Source: Candidatus Tyrphobacter aquilonaris (GTDB taxonomy: Bacteria; Vulcanimicrobiota; Vulcanimicrobiia; Vulcanimicrobiales; Vulcanimicrobiaceae). Taken from it: a DNA stretch of 57,761 nt. Position 1 is the stretch's first letter. Each line of letters begins with the position of its first letter. Where the stretch lies: assembly GCA_003133745.1 (NCBI GenBank), contig PKZD01000038.1, positions 17,865 to 75,625 on the forward strand, in the 5' to 3' direction. The notes under the pieces were generated by a model. It was given only the letters and a program-made list of their open reading frames with translations. It was not told the DNA's origin and searched no databases. This document shows, one piece after another, positions 7,469 to 16,478 of the stretch. A program made the translations under genes and the position numbers.

Positions 7469-8979
7469 GCGCGTACGGCGAAGTGGGCGTTGAGGGCCGC
7501 GAGAAGACCTTCGGTCGTGAAATCTTCGGCGACGATGTCGACGGATAAACCAACCTCACGAACCTCGTCGGCGGTGATCGGGCCGATGCAGGCGACGATC
7601 TTCCCGAGCGCTGCTTCGACGGCCGCAGCGTTGCCGCCAAGCAGAGCCGCATAGCCGCGGACGGTACTGCCGCTCGTGAACGTCAAGACGTCGGCGCGCG
7701 CAACCTTCTGCGCGAACTGCGGATCGACGGTGACTCGCGTCGCATATGCGGCGACCGCCGTCGGCAAACGCTTCGCCTGCTCGAGCACGGATCGCAGGAT
7801 GTCGCGCCCTTCCTGCGCCGCATAGATCAGCACGGCTTCGCCTTCGCGAGTGCGTTCCAGCAGATCGTTGGCGACGTCTTCGCTCGTGAAGCGACCGGAG
7901 ACGAGGTCCGCGCGCACGCCGAACCCTTCGAGCGCTCGCGCCGTTTTCGTCCCGATGGCCGCAACGCGCGTGCTTCCAATGCGTCGCGCGTCGGCACCGA
8001 GCGCGTGCAGATTTTCGAAGAATGCTACGACGCCGCTACGCGACGTGAAGACGACCCACGCGTACTCCGCCAACTTCTCGACCGCGCGTTTCGCGGGTGT
8101 GGGGTCGTCGGGAGGGCGAATCTCGATCGTCGGGGCGAGAATCGGCTCCATGCCGCTTGCGAGCAGCGCGCGTGCGAAGCGCTCTCCTTCGTTCGCGGTG
8201 CGCGTGACCAACACGCGCTTGCCGAAGAGCGGTCCGCGATCAAACCAGCGCAGCTCTTCGCGGAGACGGACGACTTCACCGACGATTGCCACCGCCGGCG
8301 CGTGAATCTCGCAGCGTTCGGCTTCGAGCGCGATCGTCGCGAGCGTCGCGGTGACGCAGCGTTGCGTGGGGCGCGTGCCTTCTTGGATCAACGCGATCGG
8401 CGTCTGCGGATCGAGACCGTGCTCGACCAATGTGCGCGCGATCGACTCCAATCGTTCGACGCCCATGAGGAAGACGAGCGTCGACTTCGGATCGGCGAGC
8501 CGCGCCCAGTCGATTGCCGACTCCGGCTTGTTCGGATCCTCGTGGCCGGTTGCGACCGTGAACGACGATGCGTGCTCGCGGTGCGTCAGGGGAATTCCGG
8601 CATACGCCGGCGCGGCCACCGCGGACGTGATCCCGGGCAGCACCCGGAACGGAACTCCGGCTGCGCGCAGCGCCTGCGCCTCCTCCGCGCCGCGCCCGAA
8701 AACGAACGGATCGCCGCCCTTCAAGCGCACGATGCGCCGCCCTTCGCGCGCTCTACCGATCATCAAGGCTTCGATCTCGCGCTGCTCCATCGCGCGATCG
8801 CCGCCGCGCTTGCCGACGTAGATGCGCTCGCACGAGCGCGGCGCAAAGGCGACGACGGCATCGCTCGCGAGCGCATCGTAGAGCAGCACGTCGGCCTCGC
8901 GCAACGCTTGCGCCGCCCCGAGCGTGAGGAGCGCCGGATCCCCGGGGCCCGCTCCGACGAGCGCGACGCTGCCGATCAC
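7465..8979 (-). CDS. cobA-hemD: Fusion of uroporphyrinogen-III C-methyltransferase and uroporphyrinogen-III synthase
   Basis: A 504-residue bifunctional enzyme. Residues 1 to about 245 are a SUMT/CobA domain: VALVGAGPGDPALLTL at the start, RLKGGDPFVFGRGAEE, VLPGITSAVAAPAYAGIPLTH and the VFLMGV block. Residues from about 255 are HemD: GKRVLVTRTANEG, VVFTSRSGVVAFF and LTFTSGSTVRGY. HemD closes hydroxymethylbilane to uroporphyrinogen III, and CobA methylates that product twice to precorrin-2. ATG at 8979 overlaps the hemA stop by 4 bp. CobA-HemD fusions are known in several phyla. Confidence 0.93.
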   Translation of the reverse strand: MIGSVALVGAGPGDPALLTLGAAQALREADVLLYDALASDAVVAFAPRSCERIYVGKRGGDRAMEQREIEALMIGRAREGRRIVRLKGGDPFVFGRGAEEAQALRAAGVPFRVLPGITSAVAAPAYAGIPLTHREHASSFTVATGHEDPNKPESAIDWARLADPKSTLVFLMGVERLESIARTLVEHGLDPQTPIALIQEGTRPTQRCVTATLATIALEAERCEIHAPAVAIVGEVVRLREELRWFDRGPLFGKRVLVTRTANEGERFARALLASGMEPILAPTIEIRPPDDPTPAKRAVEKLAEYAWVVFTSRSGVVAFFENLHALGADARRIGSTRVAAIGTKTARALEGFGVRADLVSGRFTSEDVANDLLERTREGEAVLIYAAQEGRDILRSVLEQAKRLPTAVAAYATRVTVDPQFAQKVARADVLTFTSGSTVRGYAALLGGNAAAVEAALGKIVACIGPITADEVREVGLSVDIVAEDFTTEGLLAALNAHFAVRA

Positions 8980-10277
8980 TTCAACTCGGCGATGCGCTGG
9001 GCGAGATTCAACTCGAAGAGTTCATCGAGCACGCGCACGTGCGAGAGCACTTCCGCCTGTTCGGCTGTCGCCTTCTCGCGAATGTTCGCGATTGCCGAGT
9101 GCAGTAACCTCGAGACGATCGTCATCGACATGCCCGTTACGAGCGTCCGCTCGCGCTCCGTCAGCTCCGGACAGCGCGCGAAGAGCCGCTCCATTTCGGC
9201 GCTCCGGATCGCTTCGGCTTTCTGCGTGAGCGAGGCGATCGCGGGCACCGCGAGCTGCGAGTGGTACCAACGCAGAAAGCGTTCGACGTAACTCGCGATG
9301 ATGCGCTCCACCTCGGGAATCGCTTCTCGCCGTACGTCGAGACGCTCGTCGATCACGGGCCGCAAGCCGTCGACATCGAGCAAATCGACGTTCGGCAGCG
9401 TGCCGACTTCGGGATCGATGTCGCGCGGAACGGCCAGATCGACGATGAGCAAGGGGCGTTGCTCTCGGTTCGCCATCGCGTCGGCGACGTCGTCGCGCGT
9501 CAGGATGAAGTGCGCAGCGCCGGTCGATGCGAAGAGCACGTCCGCATCGCGCAATGTGCCGGCGAGTGCGGGCATCTCGATCGCTTCGCCGCACCCGAGC
9601 GCCTCGACGAGAGAGCGCGCGTGCGTGAGCGTGCGGTTCGCGACGACGACGCGGCGCGCGCCTTCGTCGCGCAGACGCCGTAGCGCCGTGCGCCCCATCT
9701 TTCCCGCTCCGGCGATGACGACGCAGGCGTCTGCAAGCGTACCGCGTCGCGCCTTCACCGCTTCGATCGCAGCGGTTGCGAGTGAGAGCGACTCGCCTCC
9801 GATCCGCGTCGTCGAGCGTGCATTCTTGCCGGCGCGGAGCGCTTCCCCGAAGAGCCGGTGCAGCGTCGTGCCGATCGTGTTTGCCCGCTGCGCTTGGACG
9901 TACGCGTCCTTGACCTGCCCGAGGATCTCCGCCTCCCCGATGAGCATCGAATCGAGGCCGGTCGAAACGTGGAAGAGATGTTCGACGGCGGCGCTCCCGA
10001 GATGCGTATAGAGGTAGGATTCGAGATCGTATTCGATCGCACCGTGGCGGAAGTTCAAGAGAAACGACTTGAGCTGCGCGACGCCGGTTTCGTAGTCGTC
10101 GAGTTCCGCGTAGAACTCGATGCGGCCGCAGGTCTGCAGCATGACCGCCTCGCGCACGGCTTCGTAATCGCGAAGCGCTGCGAGCGCCTCGCCCATGCGG
10201 GAGGCCGGAAAGGCGTGACGTTCGCGCACTTCCAGCGGAGCGGTGTGGTGCGAGAGGCCAAGGCACGCGATCGGCAT
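8976..10277 (-). CDS. hemA: Glutamyl-tRNA reductase
   Basis: A 433-residue enzyme, close to the usual 420-450. It reduces glutamyl-tRNA to glutamate-1-semialdehyde with NADPH, the first step of C5-pathway haem synthesis. Visible features are CLGLSHHTAPLEVRE at the N-terminus, the catalytic cysteine in MLQTCGRIEFYAEL (TCGR where most have TCNR), the GEAEILGQVKDAY block, the NADP site VIAGAGKMG and the C-terminal dimerisation helix. The ATG at 10277 shares one base with the rex stop (TAATG). The product feeds HemL, encoded two genes upstream. Confidence 0.95.
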   Translation of the reverse strand: MPIACLGLSHHTAPLEVRERHAFPASRMGEALAALRDYEAVREAVMLQTCGRIEFYAELDDYETGVAQLKSFLLNFRHGAIEYDLESYLYTHLGSAAVEHLFHVSTGLDSMLIGEAEILGQVKDAYVQAQRANTIGTTLHRLFGEALRAGKNARSTTRIGGESLSLATAAIEAVKARRGTLADACVVIAGAGKMGRTALRRLRDEGARRVVVANRTLTHARSLVEALGCGEAIEMPALAGTLRDADVLFASTGAAHFILTRDDVADAMANREQRPLLIVDLAVPRDIDPEVGTLPNVDLLDVDGLRPVIDERLDVRREAIPEVERIIASYVERFLRWYHSQLAVPAIASLTQKAEAIRSAEMERLFARCPELTERERTLVTGMSMTIVSRLLHSAIANIREKATAEQAEVLSHVRVLDELFELNLAQRIAELK

Positions 10278-10951
10278 TACTCTTCGTCCTCGAATGGGCC
10301 GACGGTCAAGCGATGCGTGAGAATGGACATCTCGCCCGCGAGATCGATGTTACGCACGATGATCGGCGGCACGTTCTTGGGAACCTGCAGATGGAGCAGC
10401 GCGGGCGCGAAGTTCAAGATTGCGCGAATCCCGAGCGCCGCGAGACGCTCCGCGCTCTCCTGCGCGGCCTCCGCGGGCACCGCGAGGACGCCGATGTTGC
10501 ATTCGGCCGCGGGAAGGATGCGCGCCGCATCGGCGATGTCGTCGACGCGAATGCCCTGCCAGACTTGACCGATCACGCTTGGTGACCGATCGAAGATGGC
10601 GGCAACGCGAAAGCGCGCTTCGCGCGCGGTGATGAACGTCGCGAAGGCATGGCCGAGATAGCCGAAGCCGACGATCGCAATCTTCCAGTCGTGCTCCAAT
10701 CCCAAGACCCAGGCGAGCTGCTCGACGAGCGGATCGATCGCATAGCCGTGCCCGCGCCTGCCGAAGGGTCCGAGGGCACTGAGGTCTTTGCGAATCTGCG
10801 TCGAGGCGATCGTGTGCCCGAGCAGCGCCGCGAGCCCCTGAGAGGTGATCGTCGCCTCCCCCGCGGCTTGCGCCTGGTGCAACGCGCGATGATACGCGTA
10901 GAGGCGAGGAATCGAGACGCCGACGAGGGTTTGGGGAAGCGGCGCGATCAT
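10277..10951 (-). CDS. rex: Redox-sensing transcriptional repressor Rex
   Basis: A 224-residue NADH/NAD+ sensor repressor of normal length. The N-terminal winged helix reads ITSQGLAALLGHTIASTQIR then KDLSALGPFGRRGHGY, the recognition-helix block of Rex. The Rossmann domain follows with IVGFGYLGHAF (GxGxxG), and the C-terminal domain-swap helix is at the end. Rex normally represses respiratory and fermentative genes when NADH is low. The ATG at 10951 overlaps the hemL stop, and the gene is sandwiched between hemL and hemA with coupled junctions, so it is co-expressed with haem synthesis and may control it. Confidence 0.93.
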   Translation of the reverse strand: MIAPLPQTLVGVSIPRLYAYHRALHQAQAAGEATITSQGLAALLGHTIASTQIRKDLSALGPFGRRGHGYAIDPLVEQLAWVLGLEHDWKIAIVGFGYLGHAFATFITAREARFRVAAIFDRSPSVIGQVWQGIRVDDIADAARILPAAECNIGVLAVPAEAAQESAERLAALGIRAILNFAPALLHLQVPKNVPPIIVRNIDLAGEMSILTHRLTVGPFEDEE

Positions 10952-12249
10952 CGGGCGGTCGTCACGATCTCGGCGAGCGCGGCGTCCGCTGCAGCGAGGG
11001 TCCGCTCGATCTCCCGGGTCGTATGGGCGGTCGAGATGAAGGCAGCTTCGAACTGCGAGGGCGCGAGCGAGATGCCGCGATCGAGCATGGCATGAAAGTA
11101 CTTCGCGTAGAGGGTCGTGTCGGACCTCATGGCGGAGGCGAGATCGACGACCGGCTCCCCGGTGAAGAAGAGCCCGAACATCGAGCCCGCACGCGCGGTG
11201 CGGTGCGGAACGCCGTACTTCGTGAGGATTTCTCCGAGCCCGCTCGTCAGGAGCCCGGTCAGGACCTCGAGCCGTTCGAAAAGCGTCGAATCGTCGCGCA
11301 CGACTTTGAGCGTCGCGATCCCGGCGGCCATCGCGAGCGGGTTCCCTGAAAGCGTTCCGGCGTGGAAGACGGGACCGTCGGGGCTGAGGTAGGCCATGAT
11401 CTCCTCGCGACCGCCGAAGGCGCCGACGGGGAGGCCTCCGCCGATGACCTTGCCGAGCACCGTCAGATCGGGGCGAACGCCTTGGATTTCCTGCGCGCCG
11501 CCGCGCGCGACGCGAAAGCCGGTCATCACCTCGTCGAAGATCAGCACGGCGCGCTCGCGCGTGCATGCCTCGCGCAGGCGTCGAAGGAAGCCGACCTTCG
11601 GAAGCACGAGCCCCATGTTGCCCGCGTACGGCTCGACGATGACCGCGGCGATCTCGCCGGCATTCGCGCTGAAGGCCGCATCGACCGCGGCGGCATCGTT
11701 GTAGTCGACGACGATCGTGTCGGCTGCGGTGCCGCGCGGAACCCCGGGGGAACTCGGCACGCCGAGCGTCAACGCGCTCGAACCGGCCGCAATGAGGAAC
11801 GCGTCGGCGGCGCCGTGATAGCATCCCGCGAACTTCACGATCTTTTCGCGCCGCGTGTAACCGCGCGCAAGCCGCACCGCGTTCATCGCCGCTTCCGTGC
11901 CGCTCGACGTGAAGCGCACGCGCTCCATGCTCGGCACCATCGCGCAAATCAGTTCGGCGAGATCCGTTTCTGCCTCCGTCGGCGCGCCGAACGAACTGCC
12001 GCGCGCGGCCGCCGTTGCGATCGCCTTGACGACCGCCGGGTGGGCGTGGCCGAGTAAGAGCGGTCCCCACGAGAGCACGTAATCGACGTACTCGTGACCG
12101 TCGACGTCGCGGACGATCGCGCCGGAGCCGCTCTTCATGAAGATCGGCGAGCCGCCGACGGCCGTGAAGGCGCGTACCGAGGAGTTCACGCCGCCGGCAA
12201 TGACGTTGCGGGCGCGGCCAAAGTCGGAGATCGAGCGCTCGATGTTCAT
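10948..12249 (-). CDS. hemL: Glutamate-1-semialdehyde 2,1-aminomutase
   Basis: A 433-residue PLP enzyme that converts glutamate-1-semialdehyde to 5-aminolevulinate. The start [20 protein letters not shown] at 12249 is chosen by homology and by its 4-bp overlap with the hemB stop. Landmarks are [43 protein letters not shown] and the PLP-lysine block [17 protein letters not shown]. Second functional enzyme of the C5 route in this operon. Confidence 0.95.
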   Translation of the reverse strand: MNIERSISDFGRARNVIAGGVNSSVRAFTAVGGSPIFMKSGSGAIVRDVDGHEYVDYVLSWGPLLLGHAHPAVVKAIATAAARGSSFGAPTEAETDLAELICAMVPSMERVRFTSSGTEAAMNAVRLARGYTRREKIVKFAGCYHGAADAFLIAAGSSALTLGVPSSPGVPRGTAADTIVVDYNDAAAVDAAFSANAGEIAAVIVEPYAGNMGLVLPKVGFLRRLREACTRERAVLIFDEVMTGFRVARGGAQEIQGVRPDLTVLGKVIGGGLPVGAFGGREEIMAYLSPDGPVFHAGTLSGNPLAMAAGIATLKVVRDDSTLFERLEVLTGLLTSGLGEILTKYGVPHRTARAGSMFGLFFTGEPVVDLASAMRSDTTLYAKYFHAMLDRGISLAPSQFEAAFISTAHTTREIERTLAAADAALAEIVTTAR

Positions 12250-13208
12250 CGGTTGCGCGCGGCCCACTCCTTTGCGAAATACGTGATGACGATATCGGCG
12301 CCTGCGCGCACGAACGCGATCAGCACTTCGTCGATGACGCGCTCTTCGAGCCAACCGTTTGCGATCGCAGCCTTCAGCATCGCGTACTCACCGCTGACGC
12401 TGTAGACGGCGATCGGCACCTCGAAGGCCTCGCGCGCCGCGCGCACGACGTCGAGATAGGCGAGACCCGGCTTGACCATCACGGCATCGGCGCCTTGCTC
12501 GATGTCGAGCGCGATCTCGCGCAGCGCCTCGCGCACGTTCGGCGGATCCATCTGGTAACCGCGCCGATCCCCGAACGCGGGCGCCGACTCCGCGGCCTCG
12601 CGAAACGGACCGTAAAACGCCGAGGCATACTTCGCGCTGTACGCGAGGATCGCCACGGCATCGAAACCGTGCGCGTCGAGCGCGCTGCGGATTGCCTCGA
12701 CGCGACCGTCCATCATATCCGACGGTGCGACGACGTCGACGCCGCTCTGCGCGTACGTGACGGCGATGCGCGCGAGCAACGTGACCGTCGCGTCGTTATC
12801 GACGTTTCCGTTCGCGTCGAGCACGCCGCAGTGGCCGTGCGACGCGTATTCGCAGTTACAAAGGTCGGCGATGACGAGCATATCGGGAACCGCGCTCTTG
12901 ATCGCGCGAATCGTGCGTTGCACGACGCCGTTCGGGTCGGCGTTGCTCGATCCGGTTGTGTCCTTGCCCGCGGGGATGCCGAAGAGCAGCACGGCCGGCA
13001 CGCCGAGCGCAAAGAGCTCGCGCGCCTCACCGACCGCGCCCTCGACGGTGAATCGCGAGATGCCGGGCATCGACGCGACGGCTCCCGCATCGGCGTCGCG
13101 CTCGACGACGAAGAGCGGCTGCACGAGGTGTTCGGCATGAACGTGATGCTCGCGCACGAGCGACCGAATCGCCGGCGTGCGGCGCAGACGGCGCGGCCGA
13201 ATCGTCAT
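12246..13208 (-). CDS. hemB: Porphobilinogen synthase (zinc type)
   Basis: A 320-residue enzyme condensing two 5-aminolevulinates to porphobilinogen. The start at 13208 ([20 protein letters not shown]) gives the usual length and a 4-bp overlap with the upstream stop. The Cys cluster in [14 protein letters not shown] shows the zinc-binding active-site type rather than the magnesium type. The two catalytic lysines are in [16 protein letters not shown] and [13 protein letters not shown]. Confidence 0.95.
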   Translation of the reverse strand: MTIRPRRLRRTPAIRSLVREHHVHAEHLVQPLFVVERDADAGAVASMPGISRFTVEGAVGEARELFALGVPAVLLFGIPAGKDTTGSSNADPNGVVQRTIRAIKSAVPDMLVIADLCNCEYASHGHCGVLDANGNVDNDATVTLLARIAVTYAQSGVDVVAPSDMMDGRVEAIRSALDAHGFDAVAILAYSAKYASAFYGPFREAAESAPAFGDRRGYQMDPPNVREALREIALDIEQGADAVMVKPGLAYLDVVRAAREAFEVPIAVYSVSGEYAMLKAAIANGWLEERVIDEVLIAFVRAGADIVITYFAKEWAARNR

Positions 13209-14779
13209 CGCGCGGACTCCGCGGGCTCGGCAATGCGCGGCAATATCTGCCGCGCAAGCGCTTCTCCGAGCGCTTCGGCTTCCTCGGGCGTCGCGGCATC
13301 GCCCGTGACTCGCTCGCGCAATACGCCGCTCGAGGTCGCATAGGCCGCCTCGACGAGGATGCGGGCGCCCTCCGCGCGCGCATGGACGCCGATCGGCGCG
13401 CTGCAGCCGGCGCGTAGCGCGCGCAGGACCGCACGCTCGCAACGCACGCACCGTTCGGCCTCGGGATCGTTGACCGCCGCGCGTAACTCGCGCGAGAGCG
13501 CGGCCTCCTCGGCGCGCGTTTCGACGGCGAGCGCGCCCTGCGCCGCGGCCGGCACGACCTCGTCGACGGAGAACGGAACGACGTGCTCGGCGCGAGCGTG
13601 CAAGCGGTTCAAGCCGGCCATCGCGAGTACGATCGCGTCATATGTCCCCTCGCGCAGCTTGCGCAAACGCGTGTCGACGTTTCCGCGGAGGTCCTCGTAA
13701 CGCAGATCGGGGCGCAACGCCTCGAGCTGGCGACGGCGTCGGAGGCTCGACGTGCCGACGGTCGCGCCGGGTGGAAGCGCTTTGAAACCCTCGTACCGCT
13801 CGCTGCAAAACGCATCGCGCGGATCCTCGCGCACCGAGATCGCGGCAATCGTCATGTCGGCGGCAAGATCGCTCGGCAGATCCTTGCACGAGTGCACCGC
13901 GTAGTCCGCGCGACGCTCGCGCAGCGCGACCTCGAGCTCCTTGACGAAGACATTGATGTCGCCGAGTTCGTGGATCGGCGTGCGCTGATCTCGATCGCCG
14001 ACCGTCGTGACGTCGAGGATCTCGGTCGCCAAGCCGCGTCGTGCAACGAGCGCTGCAACGCTCCGTGCTTGCGCGGTCGCGAGCGCGCTCGCCCGCGAAG
14101 CGCACACGAGGCGGCGCGTCGGCGTCGGCGGAGCGCTCTCTCTCTCGCGTTCGATCGCGGATTCCGCGGCGTGTTCGGCTTGCGATGGATTCATCGCGGC
14201 CAGTTCCTCGACGGGCAGCTCGGCGACGAAGCGCAGAACGGATCGGCGCAGGACGTGTTCTTCGGGAAGGACTGCGCGCACGTACGTGCGCATGCGAGCG
14301 AGCGTGCGCGCCGCCGCACCGTACGCCGGGCCAAGGTACGCGTCGATCTCGTCGAGCACGCGACGCGAAAAAGAGGGCGAGGCGCCGCCCGATTCGACGG
14401 CGATCGTGAGGTCGCCGAGGCGCGACGTCGCGAGCATCGTGAAGTCTCCGCGATCCGGTGCGCCCGCATCGCAGACCGGGATACAGAGCGTGCGCGCATC
14501 GTCGACGACGCGGGCATCGACCACGTCGTTCCCCGTGGCCGCAATCGCAAGCGCCGCTCCGTTCAGGTCGCCGGATTCGTACGCACGTTCGCGCAATGCA
14601 ATCGCGGAATCGCGCGCCAGCGCACGCAGTTCGTCGAGCGGCTCGGGCGCGATGACGACGACGCGAAAACCGGCGGCGAGCACGCTGCGGGCTTTGCGAT
14701 GCGCGGCCTCACCGCCGCCCACGATGGCGACGTGACGACCCTTCGCGCGAAACGCGACCGGTAAGATGGGAGAAGACAT
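13205..14779 (-). CDS. hemC: Fusion of precorrin-2 dehydrogenase (CysG-N) and hydroxymethylbilane synthase (HemC)
   Basis: A 524-residue fusion and first gene of the operon. Residues 1 to about 205 are the siroheme-synthase N-domain: [20 protein letters not shown] (NAD site), [17 protein letters not shown] and [15 protein letters not shown]. Residues from about 218 are Hem[47 protein letters not shown] and the dipyrromethane-cofactor cysteine in [11 protein letters not shown]. HemC polymerises porphobilinogen; the N-domain oxidises precorrin-2 made by CobA further down the operon. ATG at 14779 is chosen because [15 protein letters not shown] matches CysG starts. An 11-codon upstream ATG at 14812 is also open. 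Confidence 0.92.
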   Translation of the reverse strand: MSSPILPVAFRAKGRHVAIVGGGEAAHRKARSVLAAGFRVVVIAPEPLDELRALARDSAIALRERAYESGDLNGAALAIAATGNDVVDARVVDDARTLCIPVCDAGAPDRGDFTMLATSRLGDLTIAVESGGASPSFSRRVLDEIDAYLGPAYGAAARTLARMRTYVRAVLPEEHVLRRSVLRFVAELPVEELAAMNPSQAEHAAESAIERERESAPPTPTRRLVCASRASALATAQARSVAALVARRGLATEILDVTTVGDRDQRTPIHELGDINVFVKELEVALRERRADYAVHSCKDLPSDLAADMTIAAISVREDPRDAFCSERYEGFKALPPGATVGTSSLRRRRQLEALRPDLRYEDLRGNVDTRLRKLREGTYDAIVLAMAGLNRLHARAEHVVPFSVDEVVPAAAQGALAVETRAEEAALSRELRAAVNDPEAERCVRCERAVLRALRAGCSAPIGVHARAEGARILVEAAYATSSGVLRERVTGDAATPEEAEALGEALARQILPRIAEPAESAR

Positions 14780-14828
14780 GGGTCTTGGGAAGAGTTCCGC
14801 GCGCCCCCGCAAAACACCGTCCTTTAGA

Positions 14829-16478
14829 ATGAAGGAGCCCCTCCGCGCAGCGTCTATCGGTGCGGTTGTCGGCGCGCTCGCGACGCTTCCGGGCCTCGGC
14901 GCGGGGACCCTGTGGGATAACAGCGAGACCGCCTATGGCGAGGTCGCGCGGGAGATTCTTCTCACGCACGACTGGATCGTCATGCACTTGAACGGTCACC
15001 CGTGGTACACCCAGCCGCCGCTCTACTTCTGGATCGCGGCGATCTTCGCACGGCTCTTCGGCGCCACCGCGTTCGCCCTGCGACTTCCGTCGGCGCTCGC
15101 CACGATCGCGATGGGGGCTGCAATCGGCTACGCGGTTGCACGCCAAGCCGGGGAACGCGCCGGCGTCTTTGCGAGCATCATCCTCTCGAGCGCGCTCATG
15201 CAGGCGGTGATCGGCCGCCTCGCGATCATGGATGCGCTGCTCGATCTCACCGTGACCGCTGCGATCTTGTGGTGGTTTCGCGGATTGCAAACCGGACGCG
15301 ACCGCGACTACATTCTCGGCGCGGGTGCGGCGGCGCTCGGCTTTCTCGCAAAGGGACCGGTCGCTCCGGCGATCGCGTTGCTCGTCATCCTCCCGTATGC
15401 ATATTGGAGTCGCGGACGCGACGCATTGCATGCGCCGCGCGCCCGCACGTGGATATTTGCGATCGCAACCTTCGTCGTCATCGCGGTCCCTTGGTTCGCC
15501 GTGCTCGCGTCGCGGGCCGGCGCCGGGAGCGTCTTACAACTCATCGGTCACTACACGTTCGGCCGCTATACCGGCATCATCGAAAATCAGTCGGGACCGG
15601 TCTGGTATTATCTGCCGGTTCTCATCCTCGGATTCTTTCCGTGGGTCGCCTTTCTTCCGCCCGCGATCGCGTACGGGATCCGGACGCTGCGAACGAACGG
15701 CGAGCAATCGGCGGCGTTGCGTCTCGGCTTCGTGTGGATCGTCGCGCCGTTGCTGTTCTTTAGTTTCGCGCAGACGAAGCTGCCGAACTACATTGCGCTC
15801 GAGCTCCCCGGCCTTGCGCTCGTCACCGCGCTCTACTTCGACGTCGTCACGCGTAAAGGCGCGAGCCGGTCCGCGGTCGTTGCGGCGGCGATCGTGCCGC
15901 TCACGATCGGAATGTTCGCGATCGCCATTCGCATCTTCTCGCTCGAAAATCGCCTGACGACGGCGATTGCCGCCGCGATCCCCGCGCTGCTCGGCGCGGC
16001 CGCGGCGATCTTCATCGGCTCGCTCATCACGGCCGTGCTACTTGCGCGCCGTTCGAGGCTCGCCGTCGCGCCGTACGCGCTCGCCGCGGCGACGCTCGCC
16101 GCCGTCGACGTGCTCGCGGTGGCGGTGCTTCCACGCGCGGAGGCGTTCAAGCCGGTTCCACAACTCGCGCAAACGATCGAGCGCGAGCGCATGCCGCAGG
16201 ACGTCGTCGCCATCCAAGACGTCTCGGGTTCGAACGCGCTCGTCTTCTACACGCAGCCCGTCGTCGTCGTGCTCGCCTCGCCGGGAACGGCTCCGAGCAA
16301 CGGTGCGAGCGATCCGCGCCGAGTCATCTGCGGGGCGAAGCGCGTTTGGGTCGTCGCGCCGCGGATCAGGCCGGCTTTCGACCCCACCTACGGACGCAGC
16401 CGCCGCATCGTTGCGACGGCTGCGAAAGCGGCGCTGTTCTTATATGACGGTCCTACTTGCCGACCTGTGCCGCGGTGA
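14829..16478 (+). CDS. Membrane glycosyltransferase, ArnT/PMT (GT39/GT83) type
   Basis: A 549-residue polytopic membrane protein with about a dozen hydrophobic helices. The acidic first-loop motif (WDNSETAYGEVAREIL) and the PWYTQPPLYFW block are typical of ArnT/PMT enzymes, which transfer a sugar from a polyprenyl-phosphate donor on the periplasmic face. ATG at 14829 (MKEPLRAASIG) is preferred; an ATG at 14766 would overlap the divergent hemC start. Sugar and acceptor (lipid A, protein or polymer) cannot be read from sequence. Its 3' end overlaps the convergent cytochrome gene by 26 bp. Confidence 0.85.
   Translation: MKEPLRAASIGAVVGALATLPGLGAGTLWDNSETAYGEVAREILLTHDWIVMHLNGHPWYTQPPLYFWIAAIFARLFGATAFALRLPSALATIAMGAAIGYAVARQAGERAGVFASIILSSALMQAVIGRLAIMDALLDLTVTAAILWWFRGLQTGRDRDYILGAGAAALGFLAKGPVAPAIALLVILPYAYWSRGRDALHAPRARTWIFAIATFVVIAVPWFAVLASRAGAGSVLQLIGHYTFGRYTGIIENQSGPVWYYLPVLILGFFPWVAFLPPAIAYGIRTLRTNGEQSAALRLGFVWIVAPLLFFSFAQTKLPNYIALELPGLALVTALYFDVVTRKGASRSAVVAAAIVPLTIGMFAIAIRIFSLENRLTTAIAAAIPALLGAAAAIFIGSLITAVLLARRSRLAVAPYALAAATLAAVDVLAVAVLPRAEAFKPVPQLAQTIERERMPQDVVAIQDVSGSNALVFYTQPVVVVLASPGTAPSNGASDPRRVICGAKRVWVVAPRIRPAFDPTYGRSRRIVATAAKAALFLYDGPTCRPVPR

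Noticed and set aside
14766-14828. Longer start for the glycosyltransferase at 14766
   Set aside because: The extra 21 residues are basic and low complexity and would overlap the divergent hemC start; the ATG at 14829 directly precedes the first membrane helix.
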